In this document: positions 16,487-25,004 of the stretch, piece by piece
Layout: each line of letters opens with the position of its first letter
How positions within the stretch are numbered: the stretch's first letter is position 1
NCBI RefSeq assembly: GCF_018917435.1
Contig: NZ_JAHLOQ010000002.1
Coordinates: forward strand, 62,001 to 126,000
Reading direction: 5' to 3'
DNA: 64,000 bases
DNA from: Intestinibacter bartlettii
Lineage (GTDB): Bacteria; Bacillota; Clostridia; Peptostreptococcales; Peptostreptococcaceae
Notes under the pieces: generated by a model
The model's database searches: none
Told to the model about the DNA's origin: nothing
What the model saw: only the letters and a program-made list of their open reading frames with translations
Program-made: the position numbers and the translations under genes

Positions 16487-17155
16487 CTACTTATCTTTGT
16501 TATCTTTATTTTTTTCTTTATTTTCTTTGTAGTGAATACAGTAAATTCTCAAGTCTCCTTTTTGTCTTGGACACTTAGGATCTTTACATATATTACATGT
16601 ATATGATTTAGAAGTTTCTTCACTTGAATCTTGGTCAGTATCATCTGAATTTTCATCAGATTCCTCTGTGGCCTCATCTTGTTCAGTCACTTCGTTATTT
16701 TCGTCTTCTATTATTTGCTCTTCATCTAAATCTTGATTATTTATATCTTCATCCGTTTCATCTTTTTGTTCTGACTCATCAGCCTTTTCTTGATTTAAAT
16801 CATCTTCTTTATCTGAAGGAGCTTCATTTTGTTCAACTTTTGGGATTTCTTCTTTTTCAGTTTCATATCCCACAGTACTTTCATTTCTTATAAGCATATC
16901 AATGCTATCACTTGGTCTTGGTATAACCATTTGTGCATGAACCTTGCCTAATTTACCTAAAGCTGCTGTAGCTGCACTTATGGCAGCTTTTACTGCACCT
17001 ACATTACCTTCTATTTTTACTACAGTCATTCCGCTTCCTCTTGCAAACTCATATCCAACCAAATTAATATTTGCAGACTTTAGACAAATATCAGCAGCTT
17101 CAATTCCAGCAGCAAGACCCATCGTTTCAATCATTCCAATTGCTAATTGGGACAT
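16487..17155 (-). CDS. pduK: PduK-like shell protein: BMC domain, acidic linker and Cys-rich tail
   Basis: A 222-residue protein. Residues 1-90 are a BMC domain (AIGMIETMGLAAGIEAADIC and IEGNVGAVKAAISAA). Residues ~100-185 are a very acidic, low-complexity stretch dominated by Asp, Glu, Asn and Gln. The C-terminus holds CNICKDPKCPRQKGDLRIYC, a Cx2Cx4C plus distal Cys pattern fit to bind iron-sulfur or zinc, then a basic end. Salmonella PduK (160 residues) has the same layout with a short linker, so the acidic insert is unusually long here. PduK is a minor shell part of uncertain role. The gene sits between pduH and pduJ. Confidence 0.85.
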   Translation of the reverse strand: MSQLAIGMIETMGLAAGIEAADICLKSANINLVGYEFARGSGMTVVKIEGNVGAVKAAISAATAALGKLGKVHAQMVIPRPSDSIDMLIRNESTVGYETEKEEIPKVEQNEAPSDKEDDLNQEKADESEQKDETDEDINNQDLDEEQIIEDENNEVTEQDEATEESDENSDDTDQDSSEETSKSYTCNICKDPKCPRQKGDLRIYCIHYKENKEKNKDNKDK

Positions 17156-17175
17156 ATCAATAACCTCCTTTGATA

Positions 17176-17559
17176 TTACCCTAAATCTTCAATTTCTTTA
17201 AAAGGCATTCTTGTCACTAATCTTGCTGCATTTGCCCCTAAAGATCGTTTTTGTTTATCTTTACTTGTAAATTTAATTCTAAATATTGGGCTATCTTCTT
17301 TTAATTTATTGTAATGAAGTACTATCTCATTTTTATCTATACCAATTCCTACACCAAGAGTCGATTCAAAACTAGCTTCATGGCCTATTTGAACTGCACT
17401 TCCTGAGTTTTTAGCTTCTAATTGATATGGAATTCCTTCCTCTTCAATTCCCAATAATATTTCTTTGATATATTCAACATCTTGAATATTTTCGTTATAA
17501 TAAACTTTTATTTGAGGTTTTTTACTTGCGAATCTACTAATATTATCCAATAACTTCAC
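17176..17559 (-). CDS. pduH: PduH: diol dehydratase reactivase, small subunit
   Basis: A 127-residue protein that with PduG swaps damaged cobalamin out of inactivated diol dehydratase. It has the B12-dehydratase small-subunit fold: PQIKVYYNEN, then GIEEEGIPYQLE and SFESTLGVGIGIDKNEIVLH, close to the PduD-like partner surface. The frame stays open upstream to 17616, but that would overlap pduG by 74 bases. The GTG at 17557-17559 gives a 17-base overlap and a product near the usual 116-residue length, so it was chosen. The ribosome site is weak (GAAGAAG), which suggests translational coupling to pduG. Confidence 0.88.
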   Translation of the reverse strand: MKLLDNISRFASKKPQIKVYYNENIQDVEYIKEILLGIEEEGIPYQLEAKNSGSAVQIGHEASFESTLGVGIGIDKNEIVLHYNKLKEDSPIFRIKFTSKDKQKRSLGANAARLVTRMPFKEIEDLG

Positions 17560-19366
17560 CTTCTTCAATAGAAGATAAAATAAGTCCTGTAGCGACTGCG
17601 TTTCTAGGTCCTTCACTTCCTCTTATGTTAGCTCGCCCTGCAACTATGTTGTACTGTGATAGTGCATCGGTTACTAATTGTGGAATTTCAAAGTCAAGTG
17701 CTGAACCTCCAACAAGTACTACGAATTCCATATCTCTGATATTTCCTGTAGGACTTACATCTGCTAAAGCTCTAAGTGCATTAGTTACAAATACTTTTTC
17801 TTTAGCATTTTTTCTAACTAGTTTTACTTTTTCTAAAGAATAGTTTCCTTCTAAAGGAATCATATTGCCTTCTTTTAGGATTACTATTTTTGCAAATACT
17901 TTTGGATCTAGTGGATTATTAAAAAACTCAACTGTTCCATCTTCATGTCTTAAGTTAAATAAACTCTCTACTTTTGCTAGAGGATATTTCTTTATGTCTT
18001 CTGCTAATTCAAAATCTTCTATTCCTAGTTCAGATTTGATAAGCATAGTGACCATATTTCCTGCACCTGCTAGATGTATAGATTTTATATGACCTTCGCG
18101 AGTTATTATAGAAGCATCTGTAGAACCTGCTCCCATATCTAAAATAGCTAACGGTTTGCTACTACCTGGTGTAGTAAGAGCTCCCCTTATTGCCATGTCG
18201 GCTTCTACTCCGCCTACCTCAACAGGTATTTTTAATTTCTCGCTAAGTTCATCTGCAATCATTTGCATTTGAAGTTTGTCAGCTTTGACCATTGCTGCAA
18301 TTCCTACAGCATTTTCTAAGGCAAATTCTTTTGCAAGACCACCTTTAATATGTTGAGGAACGAATGTGTCAACAGCTAGTAAATCTTGAATTTTTATTAG
18401 ATTTGGATGTTGATTTGTAAGATTAGACATTACTTGTCTTACTCTTTCTAACATTCCCCCTGCATTAGTTCCGCTTTCCCCTTTTATATCACTTATTGGG
18501 CTAACGGAATTTACTGCTTTCATTATCTCTTGAGCTCCTGCATCTACATTTACTCTAGATTTTTTTGTTTCTCCTATTACTTCTATCTCTCCTGCTGGAA
18601 TACGTCTTTCTTTGACATCTCCTTTAGGAGTTTTGATAACTACTGCTGATCTGTTTCCTATAAGAGCCCTAGCAATTGGAACAACATGTTTTGTTTCGTC
18701 TGAAGTTAAATCAAACAATGTAGCTATTCCATATGGGTTAGATAAAACTTCGATAACCTTACCGATTGGTGCTACTTCTATAGCTGACAGCATTCCAATT
18801 GGAACTTTATCTATTAAAGTTACCTCATCGACAATAGGTATCTTATGGTCTAGCCTATTATTTATTAAAACTCCATCGTCATTTTTTACTATTGCTCCAT
18901 TTATATTGAATCTATTGCTATAGTGGTTTATTAATTTCGCTGCGAATTCAAAATTAACTTGTTCAGGAACTACAACTATAATTTCTTTTTCTCTTACATT
19001 TTCTAAGTCTGTTATTAAAGCTGTAACACCAACTCCTACACCTTGTCCTCCAGGAGTGTTAGGGTTGTGACCTATCATAGTAGATTCAGTAATTATTGTT
19101 TCAGTTATAGTTTCCATAGCTACATCACCAATTACTGGTGCAGCTTCGTTAACTCGAATTCTATCTAAATCACTTAAAGCTAAATTTGCTTTATCTAGAG
19201 CTTTTCTAAGGGAATTAAACACACCATTGATGTTTTGTTTAGTTCCCTTAATTCCTGTTGTTGGAACTATGCTACTAGATAAAAATTCAATATTGTTATT
19301 TTGTATTTTAGCTAGAGCTACTTCAGTAGTAGCATTACCTATATCTATACCTGCCACTATTTCCAT
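17543..19366 (-). CDS. pduG: PduG: diol dehydratase reactivase, large subunit (ATPase)
   Basis: A 607-residue chaperone-like ATPase of the DdrA/PduG family. The Hsp70/actin-type fold is shown by VAGIDIGNATTEVALAK at the N-terminus and by ILDMGAGSTDASIITREG with AGAGNMVTMLIKSELG after residue 400. The swivel region lies between about 90 and 250. It hydrolyses ATP to open damaged diol dehydratase so that the inactive cobalamin can leave. Length equals Salmonella PduG (610). A TATGGAGGT-like site precedes the ATG, and 22 bases separate it from pduE. It overlaps the pduH start. Confidence 0.96.
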   Translation of the reverse strand: MEIVAGIDIGNATTEVALAKIQNNNIEFLSSSIVPTTGIKGTKQNINGVFNSLRKALDKANLALSDLDRIRVNEAAPVIGDVAMETITETIITESTMIGHNPNTPGGQGVGVGVTALITDLENVREKEIIVVVPEQVNFEFAAKLINHYSNRFNINGAIVKNDDGVLINNRLDHKIPIVDEVTLIDKVPIGMLSAIEVAPIGKVIEVLSNPYGIATLFDLTSDETKHVVPIARALIGNRSAVVIKTPKGDVKERRIPAGEIEVIGETKKSRVNVDAGAQEIMKAVNSVSPISDIKGESGTNAGGMLERVRQVMSNLTNQHPNLIKIQDLLAVDTFVPQHIKGGLAKEFALENAVGIAAMVKADKLQMQMIADELSEKLKIPVEVGGVEADMAIRGALTTPGSSKPLAILDMGAGSTDASIITREGHIKSIHLAGAGNMVTMLIKSELGIEDFELAEDIKKYPLAKVESLFNLRHEDGTVEFFNNPLDPKVFAKIVILKEGNMIPLEGNYSLEKVKLVRKNAKEKVFVTNALRALADVSPTGNIRDMEFVVLVGGSALDFEIPQLVTDALSQYNIVAGRANIRGSEGPRNAVATGLILSSIEEGEVIG

Positions 19367-19388
19367 AGCATACCTCCATAAACATTAA

Positions 19389-19907
19389 TTACTCAGCTCT
19401 TAATCTTCCTCTTAATGCGTAAACATCTGCTGCTTCTCTAACAAATGCTGCATTTATTTTGCAATTGTATTGATTTTCTAATTCATCAGCTATTTGATAT
19501 AATTCATCTTTTGTAGATCTATAAGGTCTTAAAGCATTGTATATTTCAAGTATTCTTTTATCTGGAACTGCTATAAGTTCAGCCGCTCTTCTAAGGTTTG
19601 ATGCAAATGCGTCTCTTCCTACAGATTCTGCAACTTGAGCTTGCATTTCTAGAGTTTCTGGAGCTATTCTTATATCTTCAGATTTTATTTCACCGTTTAT
19701 AACTTTATCTAAAGTTAAATCGTCTAATGCCATTCCTGATTGAGCTTTTATTTTATTGCTCATTTTTTCCCCTAGTGGGTAGTTTTCTGCTGTAACTTTA
19801 CAGCATTCTTGTTTAGGAGTGCATGCAGCTTTTGGAGCTTCTGCTTGTCCTAAATTTTTTAATACTTCTTCAACTATTTGTTTTATTAATACATCATTTT
19901 GACTCAT
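19389..19907 (-). CDS. pduE: PduE: diol dehydratase, small (gamma) subunit
   Basis: A 172-residue subunit of adenosylcobalamin-dependent diol dehydratase (Salmonella PduE 173). The conserved region starts at NYPLGEKMSNKIKAQSGMAL and goes on through RDAFASNLRRAAELIAVPD and EIYNALRPYRST. An N-terminal extension MSQNDVLIKQIVEEVLKNLG forms an amphipathic helix of the kind that directs or clusters enzymes in microcompartments. It lies 14 bases after pduD. The start has an AGGTCC-type site. No odd residues were noted. Confidence 0.95.
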   Translation of the reverse strand: MSQNDVLIKQIVEEVLKNLGQAEAPKAACTPKQECCKVTAENYPLGEKMSNKIKAQSGMALDDLTLDKVINGEIKSEDIRIAPETLEMQAQVAESVGRDAFASNLRRAAELIAVPDKRILEIYNALRPYRSTKDELYQIADELENQYNCKINAAFVREAADVYALRGRLRAE

Positions 19908-19921
19908 TTTGGACCTCCCTA

Positions 19922-20629
19922 TTATTTAAACTCAACTTTTAATTCTTGAGGTTTTTTATTTCTATCTGCGTATTGAGTTTCTTTTATATGTAATAATGCT
20001 GCTATTGCTTGATATTTTGGTCTAGCCATTTGGTCATTTTTAACTGGCACTGGAGTAGGTGATTCATTTTTAGCATATTTAGCTGCATTTTTTCCTATAG
20101 CTCTGTATGTTGGTAAATCTATTAATGGAGCTTGAGAGAATAATTCTACATTACTAAGTGGTGGTAAATCTTTTTGATGTATTACTGTAGTACCTTTAGA
20201 TTGTATTCCTATTCCTATTCCTGAACCACTCATTTCAGCTGCATCATGAGCTATGAAAGATACATCTGAAGTTCTGTATACTTTTACAAATCTATAACTT
20301 AAGCCTTCTTCTTCTATACCAGCTATTATTTCTTTTAATACTTTTGCGTGGTCTATACCTATTATAGTTTTAGTTTGATGAACACCGAATGCTGGAGCTA
20401 ATCCTATTACAACTTCGTCTGGTCTGTGATCTGGAACAAAGTCTCCAACTTCAGTTATAACTAATTTACTTACTTCCTCTTCTGGGACTGGGCTAGCTAC
20501 TGGTGCTGGAGTCTCTGCTTTAACTTCTTCTTTAGCAGGAGCAGCTTCTTGTGTTATCCCTCCTTCTTGTGCTATTTCTTTTATAACTTCTTCTATTACA
20601 CTTCTTAAAACTCTTTCATCTATTGCCAT
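19922..20629 (-). CDS. pduD: PduD: diol dehydratase, medium (beta) subunit
   Basis: A 235-residue subunit that contributes the base-on cobalamin site shared with PduC. Conserved blocks are [40 protein letters not shown] and [20 protein letters not shown]. Residues 1-22 ([20 protein letters not shown]) form a helix like the N-terminal peptide that targets Salmonella PduCDE to the microcompartment. A Pro/Ala/Glu-rich linker (about 25-55) connects it to the core, making the protein slightly longer than Salmonella PduD (224). It follows pduC by 17 bases with a GAGGTGAG ribosome site. Confidence 0.96.
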   Translation of the reverse strand: MAIDERVLRSVIEEVIKEIAQEGGITQEAAPAKEEVKAETPAPVASPVPEEEVSKLVITEVGDFVPDHRPDEVVIGLAPAFGVHQTKTIIGIDHAKVLKEIIAGIEEEGLSYRFVKVYRTSDVSFIAHDAAEMSGSGIGIGIQSKGTTVIHQKDLPPLSNVELFSQAPLIDLPTYRAIGKNAAKYAKNESPTPVPVKNDQMARPKYQAIAALLHIKETQYADRNKKPQELKVEFK

Positions 20630-20646
20630 AATATCTCACCTCTCTC

Positions 20647-22308
20647 TTAATAATCCTCTGGACTCTTAGCGTTGTTGATGTTTTTGATTTCTTCCCATCT
20701 TTCGCCTTCAACTTGATATCCTGTTTTTGGTCCAGCGTATGTATTAGGGCAGTTTACAGCACTTTGAACTTTGAAGTCTTTGTCAAGTATTGCTGCTGTG
20801 TGTAAGTAATCCCCAGCAACTTTTTGTTTGCTTAATTTGAATACGCTATCTGCAACATCTTCAAATCCAGCTCTATATAAAGCTTTTATTATATCTATTC
20901 CTGTAGTTCCTCTTGCCATCATATCTTCTGCAGCTTTTAAGTCTTCAACTACATTTCTATCCGGCATATCTTTACTACCATGTGCATAAGTAGCTGCTTC
21001 TACTTCTGCATCAGTTATTTCAGTTAATCCTAATTCTTTGAATAATCCTTGTATAGCTCTTGCAGCTTTATTTCTAACTCTTACTACGTCTTCTTCTTTA
21101 ACTGGTCTTAAACCACCATCGATTTTTAAGTCTCTTTGGATTATATTCCAGTCATCGTAGTCTTCTGCATCCCAGTTAGATCCAGCGAACATATTATCGT
21201 AGTTTGGAGTAGCACTGTATCCTGAGCATATAAAGTCAGTACCTGGTACCATTTGCATTAATGAACGAGCAACTCTTCTTAAATCAGAGTGAGTGAATGT
21301 TTGGTCATTACTAGATGCACACTCTAAGTCAAGCATTGCAGCTATTAAGTTTTCTGCTAATACGGCTCTTATACCACTTGGAACACCAGCAGGCACACCT
21401 ATACAACTTACTGAACCATTTTGGATACCTTGAACACCGCAACCTTTAGTTACATATAAGCATCTAGATTCTAAGTAAAGCATTGATTTACCTTCAGCAT
21501 ATCCCATTTGAACTTCTGAACCTGTACCAGATGTAAATCTCATTTTTAATCCTCTTGATGCATAAGAAGATGCTAAGAAACCTTTAGACCATGGAGTATC
21601 ATCACCATCCATGAAAACTGGTTCAGTTCCGTATACTGAAACTGTTTCAGCATATGCAGTGAAACCTTTCATACCTAATTCAAGTTCAGTTGCTTCTTCA
21701 ACTGCGCATTGAGTAAGTATACCTGGTCTACCAACTTGTGCACCTATCATTATTGCAAGTGCATTAAATGGAGCATATCTAACTATACCAACTGTAGTTT
21801 CTTGTTCGTCAAATCCTCTAAGAGCAGCTTCTGCAGCATCTGCAGCTATTTGTATTGGATTATCTTTAACATTTGTAACGTGGCATTGGTTTGATGGTCT
21901 TTGTCTAGCTCTCATTTTTGTAAGAGCCATCATCATTTCTAATACGTTTAATTGAGATACAACTTCAGTTATTTTTGCTGGAGTCATAGCTGTTGTTAAA
22001 CCTACTATATCAGCTCTTGTTACGTTTATATCAACTAACATTCTAGCTAATTGCAAAGAATCCATAGCCATAACTTCTTCAGTTTTTTCTAAGTTAATAC
22101 CGTGATCTGCTATGAAGTAATCTAGCATATCAAAGTCTTTTCTTGCTTTTCCATCTAATTCTACTACTACACCGTTTTCTAGTTTTATACTTGGAGTTGG
22201 ATCATTAGGTCCTTCCATTGCTATTAAACCAACTTCTGGCCATTCTTTTACGAAACCATCTTGGTTAACTGGTCTATTTTCTAATACTTCAAAACGTTTA
22301 GATCTCAA
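20647..22308 (-). CDS. pduC: PduC: diol dehydratase, large (alpha, catalytic) subunit
   Basis: A 553-residue TIM-barrel catalytic subunit of B12-dependent propanediol dehydratase, converting 1,2-propanediol to propionaldehyde (and usually glycerol to 3-hydroxypropionaldehyde). Family blocks are continuous from RSKRFEVLENRPVNQDGFVK through EGPNDPTPSIK, TRADIVGLTTAM and FTSGTGSEVQMGYAEGKSM to the SSNDQTFTHSD region. The start chosen is TTG at 22306-22308: AAGGAGA lies ten bases upstream and the product then begins MRSKRFE as in homologues. A GTG three codons earlier abuts the ribosome site. The sequence is clearly of the B12 type, not the glycyl-radical type, since PduD, PduE and the reactivase accompany it. 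Diol and glycerol dehydratases cannot be separated with confidence. Confidence 0.96.
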   Translation of the reverse strand: MRSKRFEVLENRPVNQDGFVKEWPEVGLIAMEGPNDPTPSIKLENGVVVELDGKARKDFDMLDYFIADHGINLEKTEEVMAMDSLQLARMLVDINVTRADIVGLTTAMTPAKITEVVSQLNVLEMMMALTKMRARQRPSNQCHVTNVKDNPIQIAADAAEAALRGFDEQETTVGIVRYAPFNALAIMIGAQVGRPGILTQCAVEEATELELGMKGFTAYAETVSVYGTEPVFMDGDDTPWSKGFLASSYASRGLKMRFTSGTGSEVQMGYAEGKSMLYLESRCLYVTKGCGVQGIQNGSVSCIGVPAGVPSGIRAVLAENLIAAMLDLECASSNDQTFTHSDLRRVARSLMQMVPGTDFICSGYSATPNYDNMFAGSNWDAEDYDDWNIIQRDLKIDGGLRPVKEEDVVRVRNKAARAIQGLFKELGLTEITDAEVEAATYAHGSKDMPDRNVVEDLKAAEDMMARGTTGIDIIKALYRAGFEDVADSVFKLSKQKVAGDYLHTAAILDKDFKVQSAVNCPNTYAGPKTGYQVEGERWEEIKNINNAKSPEDY

Positions 22309-22365
22309 AACGTTCACTCTCCTTCTTAAATTATTCTATTTAAAACTTTATCGCTTAATTTCTGT

Positions 22366-23199
22366 TTATATATATGGTACTGTAGTTGATGTTGGTTCTG
22401 TTCCATCTAAAGTTTTAAGAACTTGTAAACCTACTTCTCTTGCAGCTATTATAGCTTGTCTAACTGCTCCAGAATCTCCTGAGAATGTTAAGATAACTTC
22501 GTTTGAGTAACTTGTTCCACCATTACCTGGAGTAGACACACCTACTACATCAACGTTAGCAGCTTTGACAGCAGTATCTGCTAATAAAACACCTATTGCT
22601 GCTGGAGCACCAACTGTTATACCAAAAGATTTTCCTATTGGAGCGCCAAATGCTTTATTTAAAGCATAACTAGCTCTTGCAGTGTATTGGAATTCTAAGT
22701 GTCCTGCTGAAGTTCCATATACATCACCAAAAGTTCTATCTAATTCTTTTAATGTTACTTCTACAGCACGTCTAGCATCTGATACATCTTCAGCTCCGAA
22801 TATGATTAATGAACCATGTCCTGCGCCACCTTCAGTATCTCTTGGAAGTTCGATTAATACTATTTCACTGTTTGTTGCTTTTACAGCTTCATCTGCTGCG
22901 AATATTTGAGGACCAGCACCAGTTCTATCCCCGATTATACCTATTGATCTATATTTAGGATCTATTTTTAAAGCTTCATGTATACCTGCATCTAAGTTTG
23001 CTATTACAAGTCCTATAGTACTTCCTATAGCTGTTCCAACGAATTCTGTTAATCCACAACCTGTAAAGTTTGCAGTGCAAGGAACTTTTTCAGCTTCTTC
23101 TTTAGCTGCACATTTTGCTTCTGGAGCTTCTGTTGCAGGTGCATCAGCCATTTTTTTCATAACTTCGCCCATAATTTTTTGCATTAAATCTTCATTCAT
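22366..23199 (-). CDS. pduB: PduB: tandem-BMC trimeric shell protein
   Basis: A 277-residue BMC-T protein (Salmonella PduB 270). After an N-terminal extension of ~45 residues come two BMC domains, GTAIGSTIGLVIANLDAGI onward and FGITVGAPAAIGVLLADTAV onward. The trimer tiles the shell with a gated central pore. The extension begins MNEDLMQKIMGEVMKKMADA, an amphipathic helix; in Salmonella this extension links the shell to the enzyme core, and a shorter PduB' is made from an internal start. Internal Met codons exist in the helix here, but no clear internal ribosome site was found. It follows pduA by 49 bases, and GGAGGAAT precedes the ATG. Confidence 0.95.
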   Translation of the reverse strand: MNEDLMQKIMGEVMKKMADAPATEAPEAKCAAKEEAEKVPCTANFTGCGLTEFVGTAIGSTIGLVIANLDAGIHEALKIDPKYRSIGIIGDRTGAGPQIFAADEAVKATNSEIVLIELPRDTEGGAGHGSLIIFGAEDVSDARRAVEVTLKELDRTFGDVYGTSAGHLEFQYTARASYALNKAFGAPIGKSFGITVGAPAAIGVLLADTAVKAANVDVVGVSTPGNGGTSYSNEVILTFSGDSGAVRQAIIAAREVGLQVLKTLDGTEPTSTTVPYI

Positions 23200-23248
23200 A
23201 TTATTATTCCTCCTCGAATTTTTGGTTTTAAATTAAAATTTATAGGTT

Positions 23249-23530
23249 TTATAATTGTTGTTTTGGTAATATTCTTTCTACATCTGTATGTGGTCTTGGG
23301 ATTACATGTATAGATACTACTTCTCCAACTTTTTGAGCAGCTACTGCTCCTGCATCAACTGAAGCTTTTACAGCTCCAACATCCCCTCTTACCATTACAG
23401 TTACTAATCCAGAACCTATCTTTTCATATCCAACTAAAAAAACGTTTGCTGATTTGACCATTGCATCTGCTGCTTCAATCGCACCAACTAACCCTTTAGT
23501 TTCAATCATTCCTAGAGCTTCTCTTTGCAT
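23249..23530 (-). CDS. pduA: PduA: hexameric shell protein, first gene of the main pdu operon
   Basis: A 93-residue BMC-domain shell protein, the main hexagonal tile of the microcompartment and probable entry pore for propanediol. The body is nearly identical to the PduJ-type protein encoded at 16.2-16.5 kb. The frame is open for ten more codons upstream, but GGAGG nine bases before the ATG at 23530 and the usual length fix the start at [14 protein letters not shown]. It opens the long pdu operon; its control region (23531-23891) contains a shared pdu motif, a terminator-like hairpin and a long palindrome. Confidence 0.95.
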   Translation of the reverse strand: MQREALGMIETKGLVGAIEAADAMVKSANVFLVGYEKIGSGLVTVMVRGDVGAVKASVDAGAVAAQKVGEVVSIHVIPRPHTDVERILPKQQL

Positions 23531-23635
23531 ACCTAGTAACCTCCCTCCTATTTCATACAAAATAAGATATTATTTAGAATTGTTAATTTGTGTTGCTATT
23601 TGATTTTTTTATTTTTATTTATTTGCTTAATTAAA

Positions 23636-23650
23636 AGTGTATCTCAATTG
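23636..23650. promoter_or_regulatory. Shared pdu upstream motif, copy 1 (before pduA)
   Basis: AGTGTATCTCAATTG on the plus strand; 14 of 15 bases are the same as at 29505-29519 upstream of pduQ, in the same orientation relative to transcription. It lies 106-120 bases upstream of the pduA start. It is probably bound by the AraC-type response regulator encoded next door. Confidence 0.5.
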
Positions 23651-23688
23651 ATATGAGAATTAGTTAAACTATTAGTGCATATTTTAGC

Positions 23689-23714
23689 AAAAAAAAATTA
23701 CCCTTTTGGGGTAA
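23689..23714 (-). terminator. Short terminator-like hairpin upstream of pduA
   Basis: On the minus strand TTACCC-CAAAA-GGGTAA is followed by nine T residues. An outer ATATTTTA/TAAAATAT pair can enclose the whole element. It lies upstream of the shared pdu motif, so it either insulates pduA from read-through, attenuates a longer leader, or ends a short transcript. Confidence 0.55.
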
Positions 23715-23786
23715 AATATCGCTGTATTTTTTGTTATTGTATACGAGACAATAAAATTTTAATTTTTAAAATATACTTTTTTTGCT

Positions 23787-23809
23787 TTTTGTTATCAATG
23801 ATAACAAAA
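23787..23809. promoter_or_regulatory. 23-bp perfect palindrome in the pdu control region
   Basis: TTTTGTTATCA at 23787-23797, one centre base, and its exact complement at 23799-23809. A further ATTATCA half-site follows at 23810. Such an odd-centred dyad suits a dimeric DNA-binding protein. It resembles redox (Rex-like) operators in its TTGTTA...TAACAA ends but the spacing is off by one, so no protein is named. Confidence 0.5.
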
Positions 23810-23884
23810 TATTATCATGGTTAAAAATTAACTTAAATCGTGTTGACAGCTAAATACCTTTGCCACCGCTTTAGGTAATTTTTC

Positions 23885-23925
23885 GCAAAAAATAACAAAG
23901 CGAAGGTTTTCCCGCGCTTTGTTTA
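23885..23925 (-). terminator. Terminator after the response-regulator gene
   Basis: AACAAAGCG (23894-23902) pairs with CGCTTTGTT (23915-23923). On the minus strand a TTATTTTTTG tract follows. It separates the regulator pair from the pduA operon. Confidence 0.8.
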
Positions 23926-23942
23926 AATATTTATCTTATTAA

Positions 23943-25004
23943 TTATATACGCAAATATGTTTTATTTTTTAAACATTGTTCTCTATATTCACTAGGTGTT
24001 ACACCGACTTTTTTCTTAAATACTTTGCTAAAATAGTTTGGTTGATTAAATGCTAATGATATTGATATGTTTACTATTGGTATATTTTTATCTTCTAACA
24101 TTTCTTTCGCCAAATCTATTTTTCGATCTGTTACATATGTTACAAAATTTACTCCAACCTCTTTTTTAAATATCTTACTTAAATAATGAGGTGTTATATT
24201 TATATTTTTAGCAACTTCTTCTAAGGTTATATTCTTTTTAATATTTCTCTCAACATAATCAATTGCTTCTTGTGTATATTCATTAAAGTTATTATTTATT
24301 TTGTTTTGATATATAATATCAAATATTTCGGTTATTATATTACTCACTTGTAATATAAGCCCATTAGCATCCTTATATATAAATGGATGTGCTATCATCT
24401 CATTTATTTTTTGTGATATTGCATCACTTGCATTGATCTTATTCTTATTAACTATTTTATCTAATTTTAATCCTAGATTAGTTATTTCTTTCATAATATA
24501 GTTAGTTTCTTTTTGACTAAATATAAAATTTATATATGAGCTTAATTTTGTTATAATCTCTGGTTTTGAGACTTTTAAAATCTCTTTTTCCAAATTGTCT
24601 AAACAATATTCTTGCTCGTTTTTAACTTCTACTTTATTTTTATTGATATATTTTTTTATTGTCTTAATTATAACCTCGGCCCTTACTGGCTTTATAAAGT
24701 ATTCATTGACTTCTAATTTAAAAAGTCTTTCTGCTAATTTATCGTTATAATCACTAGTTATAACGATTATCGGCATGTCATTTTTCTTTATTCTAATATA
24801 TTTGCAAAGCTCTGTTCCATTAATTATAGGTATATTAATATCCATAATAACTAAATCAACTTCATTTTGCTTTATAATTTGCTTTCCTCTTAATCCATTA
24901 TCAGCTTTTATTATTTCTACTTTTTCTTTAAATTCTTTCGAAATAATTAATTCTAAAACATTAGCAGACAAATATTCATCCTCTACAATTAATATCTTAT
25001 ACAT
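23943..25004 (-). CDS. AraC-type response regulator, probable activator of the pdu genes
   Basis: A 353-residue regulator with a CheY-like receiver domain (residues 1-120; phospho-acceptor Asp55 in LVIMDINIP; switch Thr and Lys in VITSDYND and FIKPVRAE). A middle helical segment leads to a C-terminal double helix-turn-helix of the AraC family (~255-350), with the diagnostic FNQPNYFSKVFKKKVGVTPS near the end. This YesN-like layout binds DNA; it has no ANTAR domain, unlike the EutV antiterminator of eut loci. Its start overlaps the sensor stop by eight bases, so the two are a coupled pair. The location between two pdu units makes them the likely targets. Confidence 0.9.
   Translation of the reverse strand: MYKILIVEDEYLSANVLELIISKEFKEKVEIIKADNGLRGKQIIKQNEVDLVIMDINIPIINGTELCKYIRIKKNDMPIIVITSDYNDKLAERLFKLEVNEYFIKPVRAEVIIKTIKKYINKNKVEVKNEQEYCLDNLEKEILKVSKPEIITKLSSYINFIFSQKETNYIMKEITNLGLKLDKIVNKNKINASDAISQKINEMIAHPFIYKDANGLILQVSNIITEIFDIIYQNKINNNFNEYTQEAIDYVERNIKKNITLEEVAKNINITPHYLSKIFKKEVGVNFVTYVTDRKIDLAKEMLEDKNIPIVNISISLAFNQPNYFSKVFKKKVGVTPSEYREQCLKNKTYLRI

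Noticed and set aside
17560-17616. Upstream extension of pduH to 17616
   Set aside because: It would overlap pduG by 74 bases and add residues with no match to PduH.
23787-23809. Rex (NADH-responsive) operator
   Set aside because: The ends TTGTTA...TAACAA are Rex-like, but the centre is one base too long and the dyad extends beyond a usual Rex site. It was kept only as an unnamed palindrome.
23531-23942. Possible cobalamin riboswitch, prompted by GCCACCGC near 23862
   Set aside because: The conserved B12 box and the rest of the core are not visible, and the sequence lies in a small hairpin TACCT/AGGTA.
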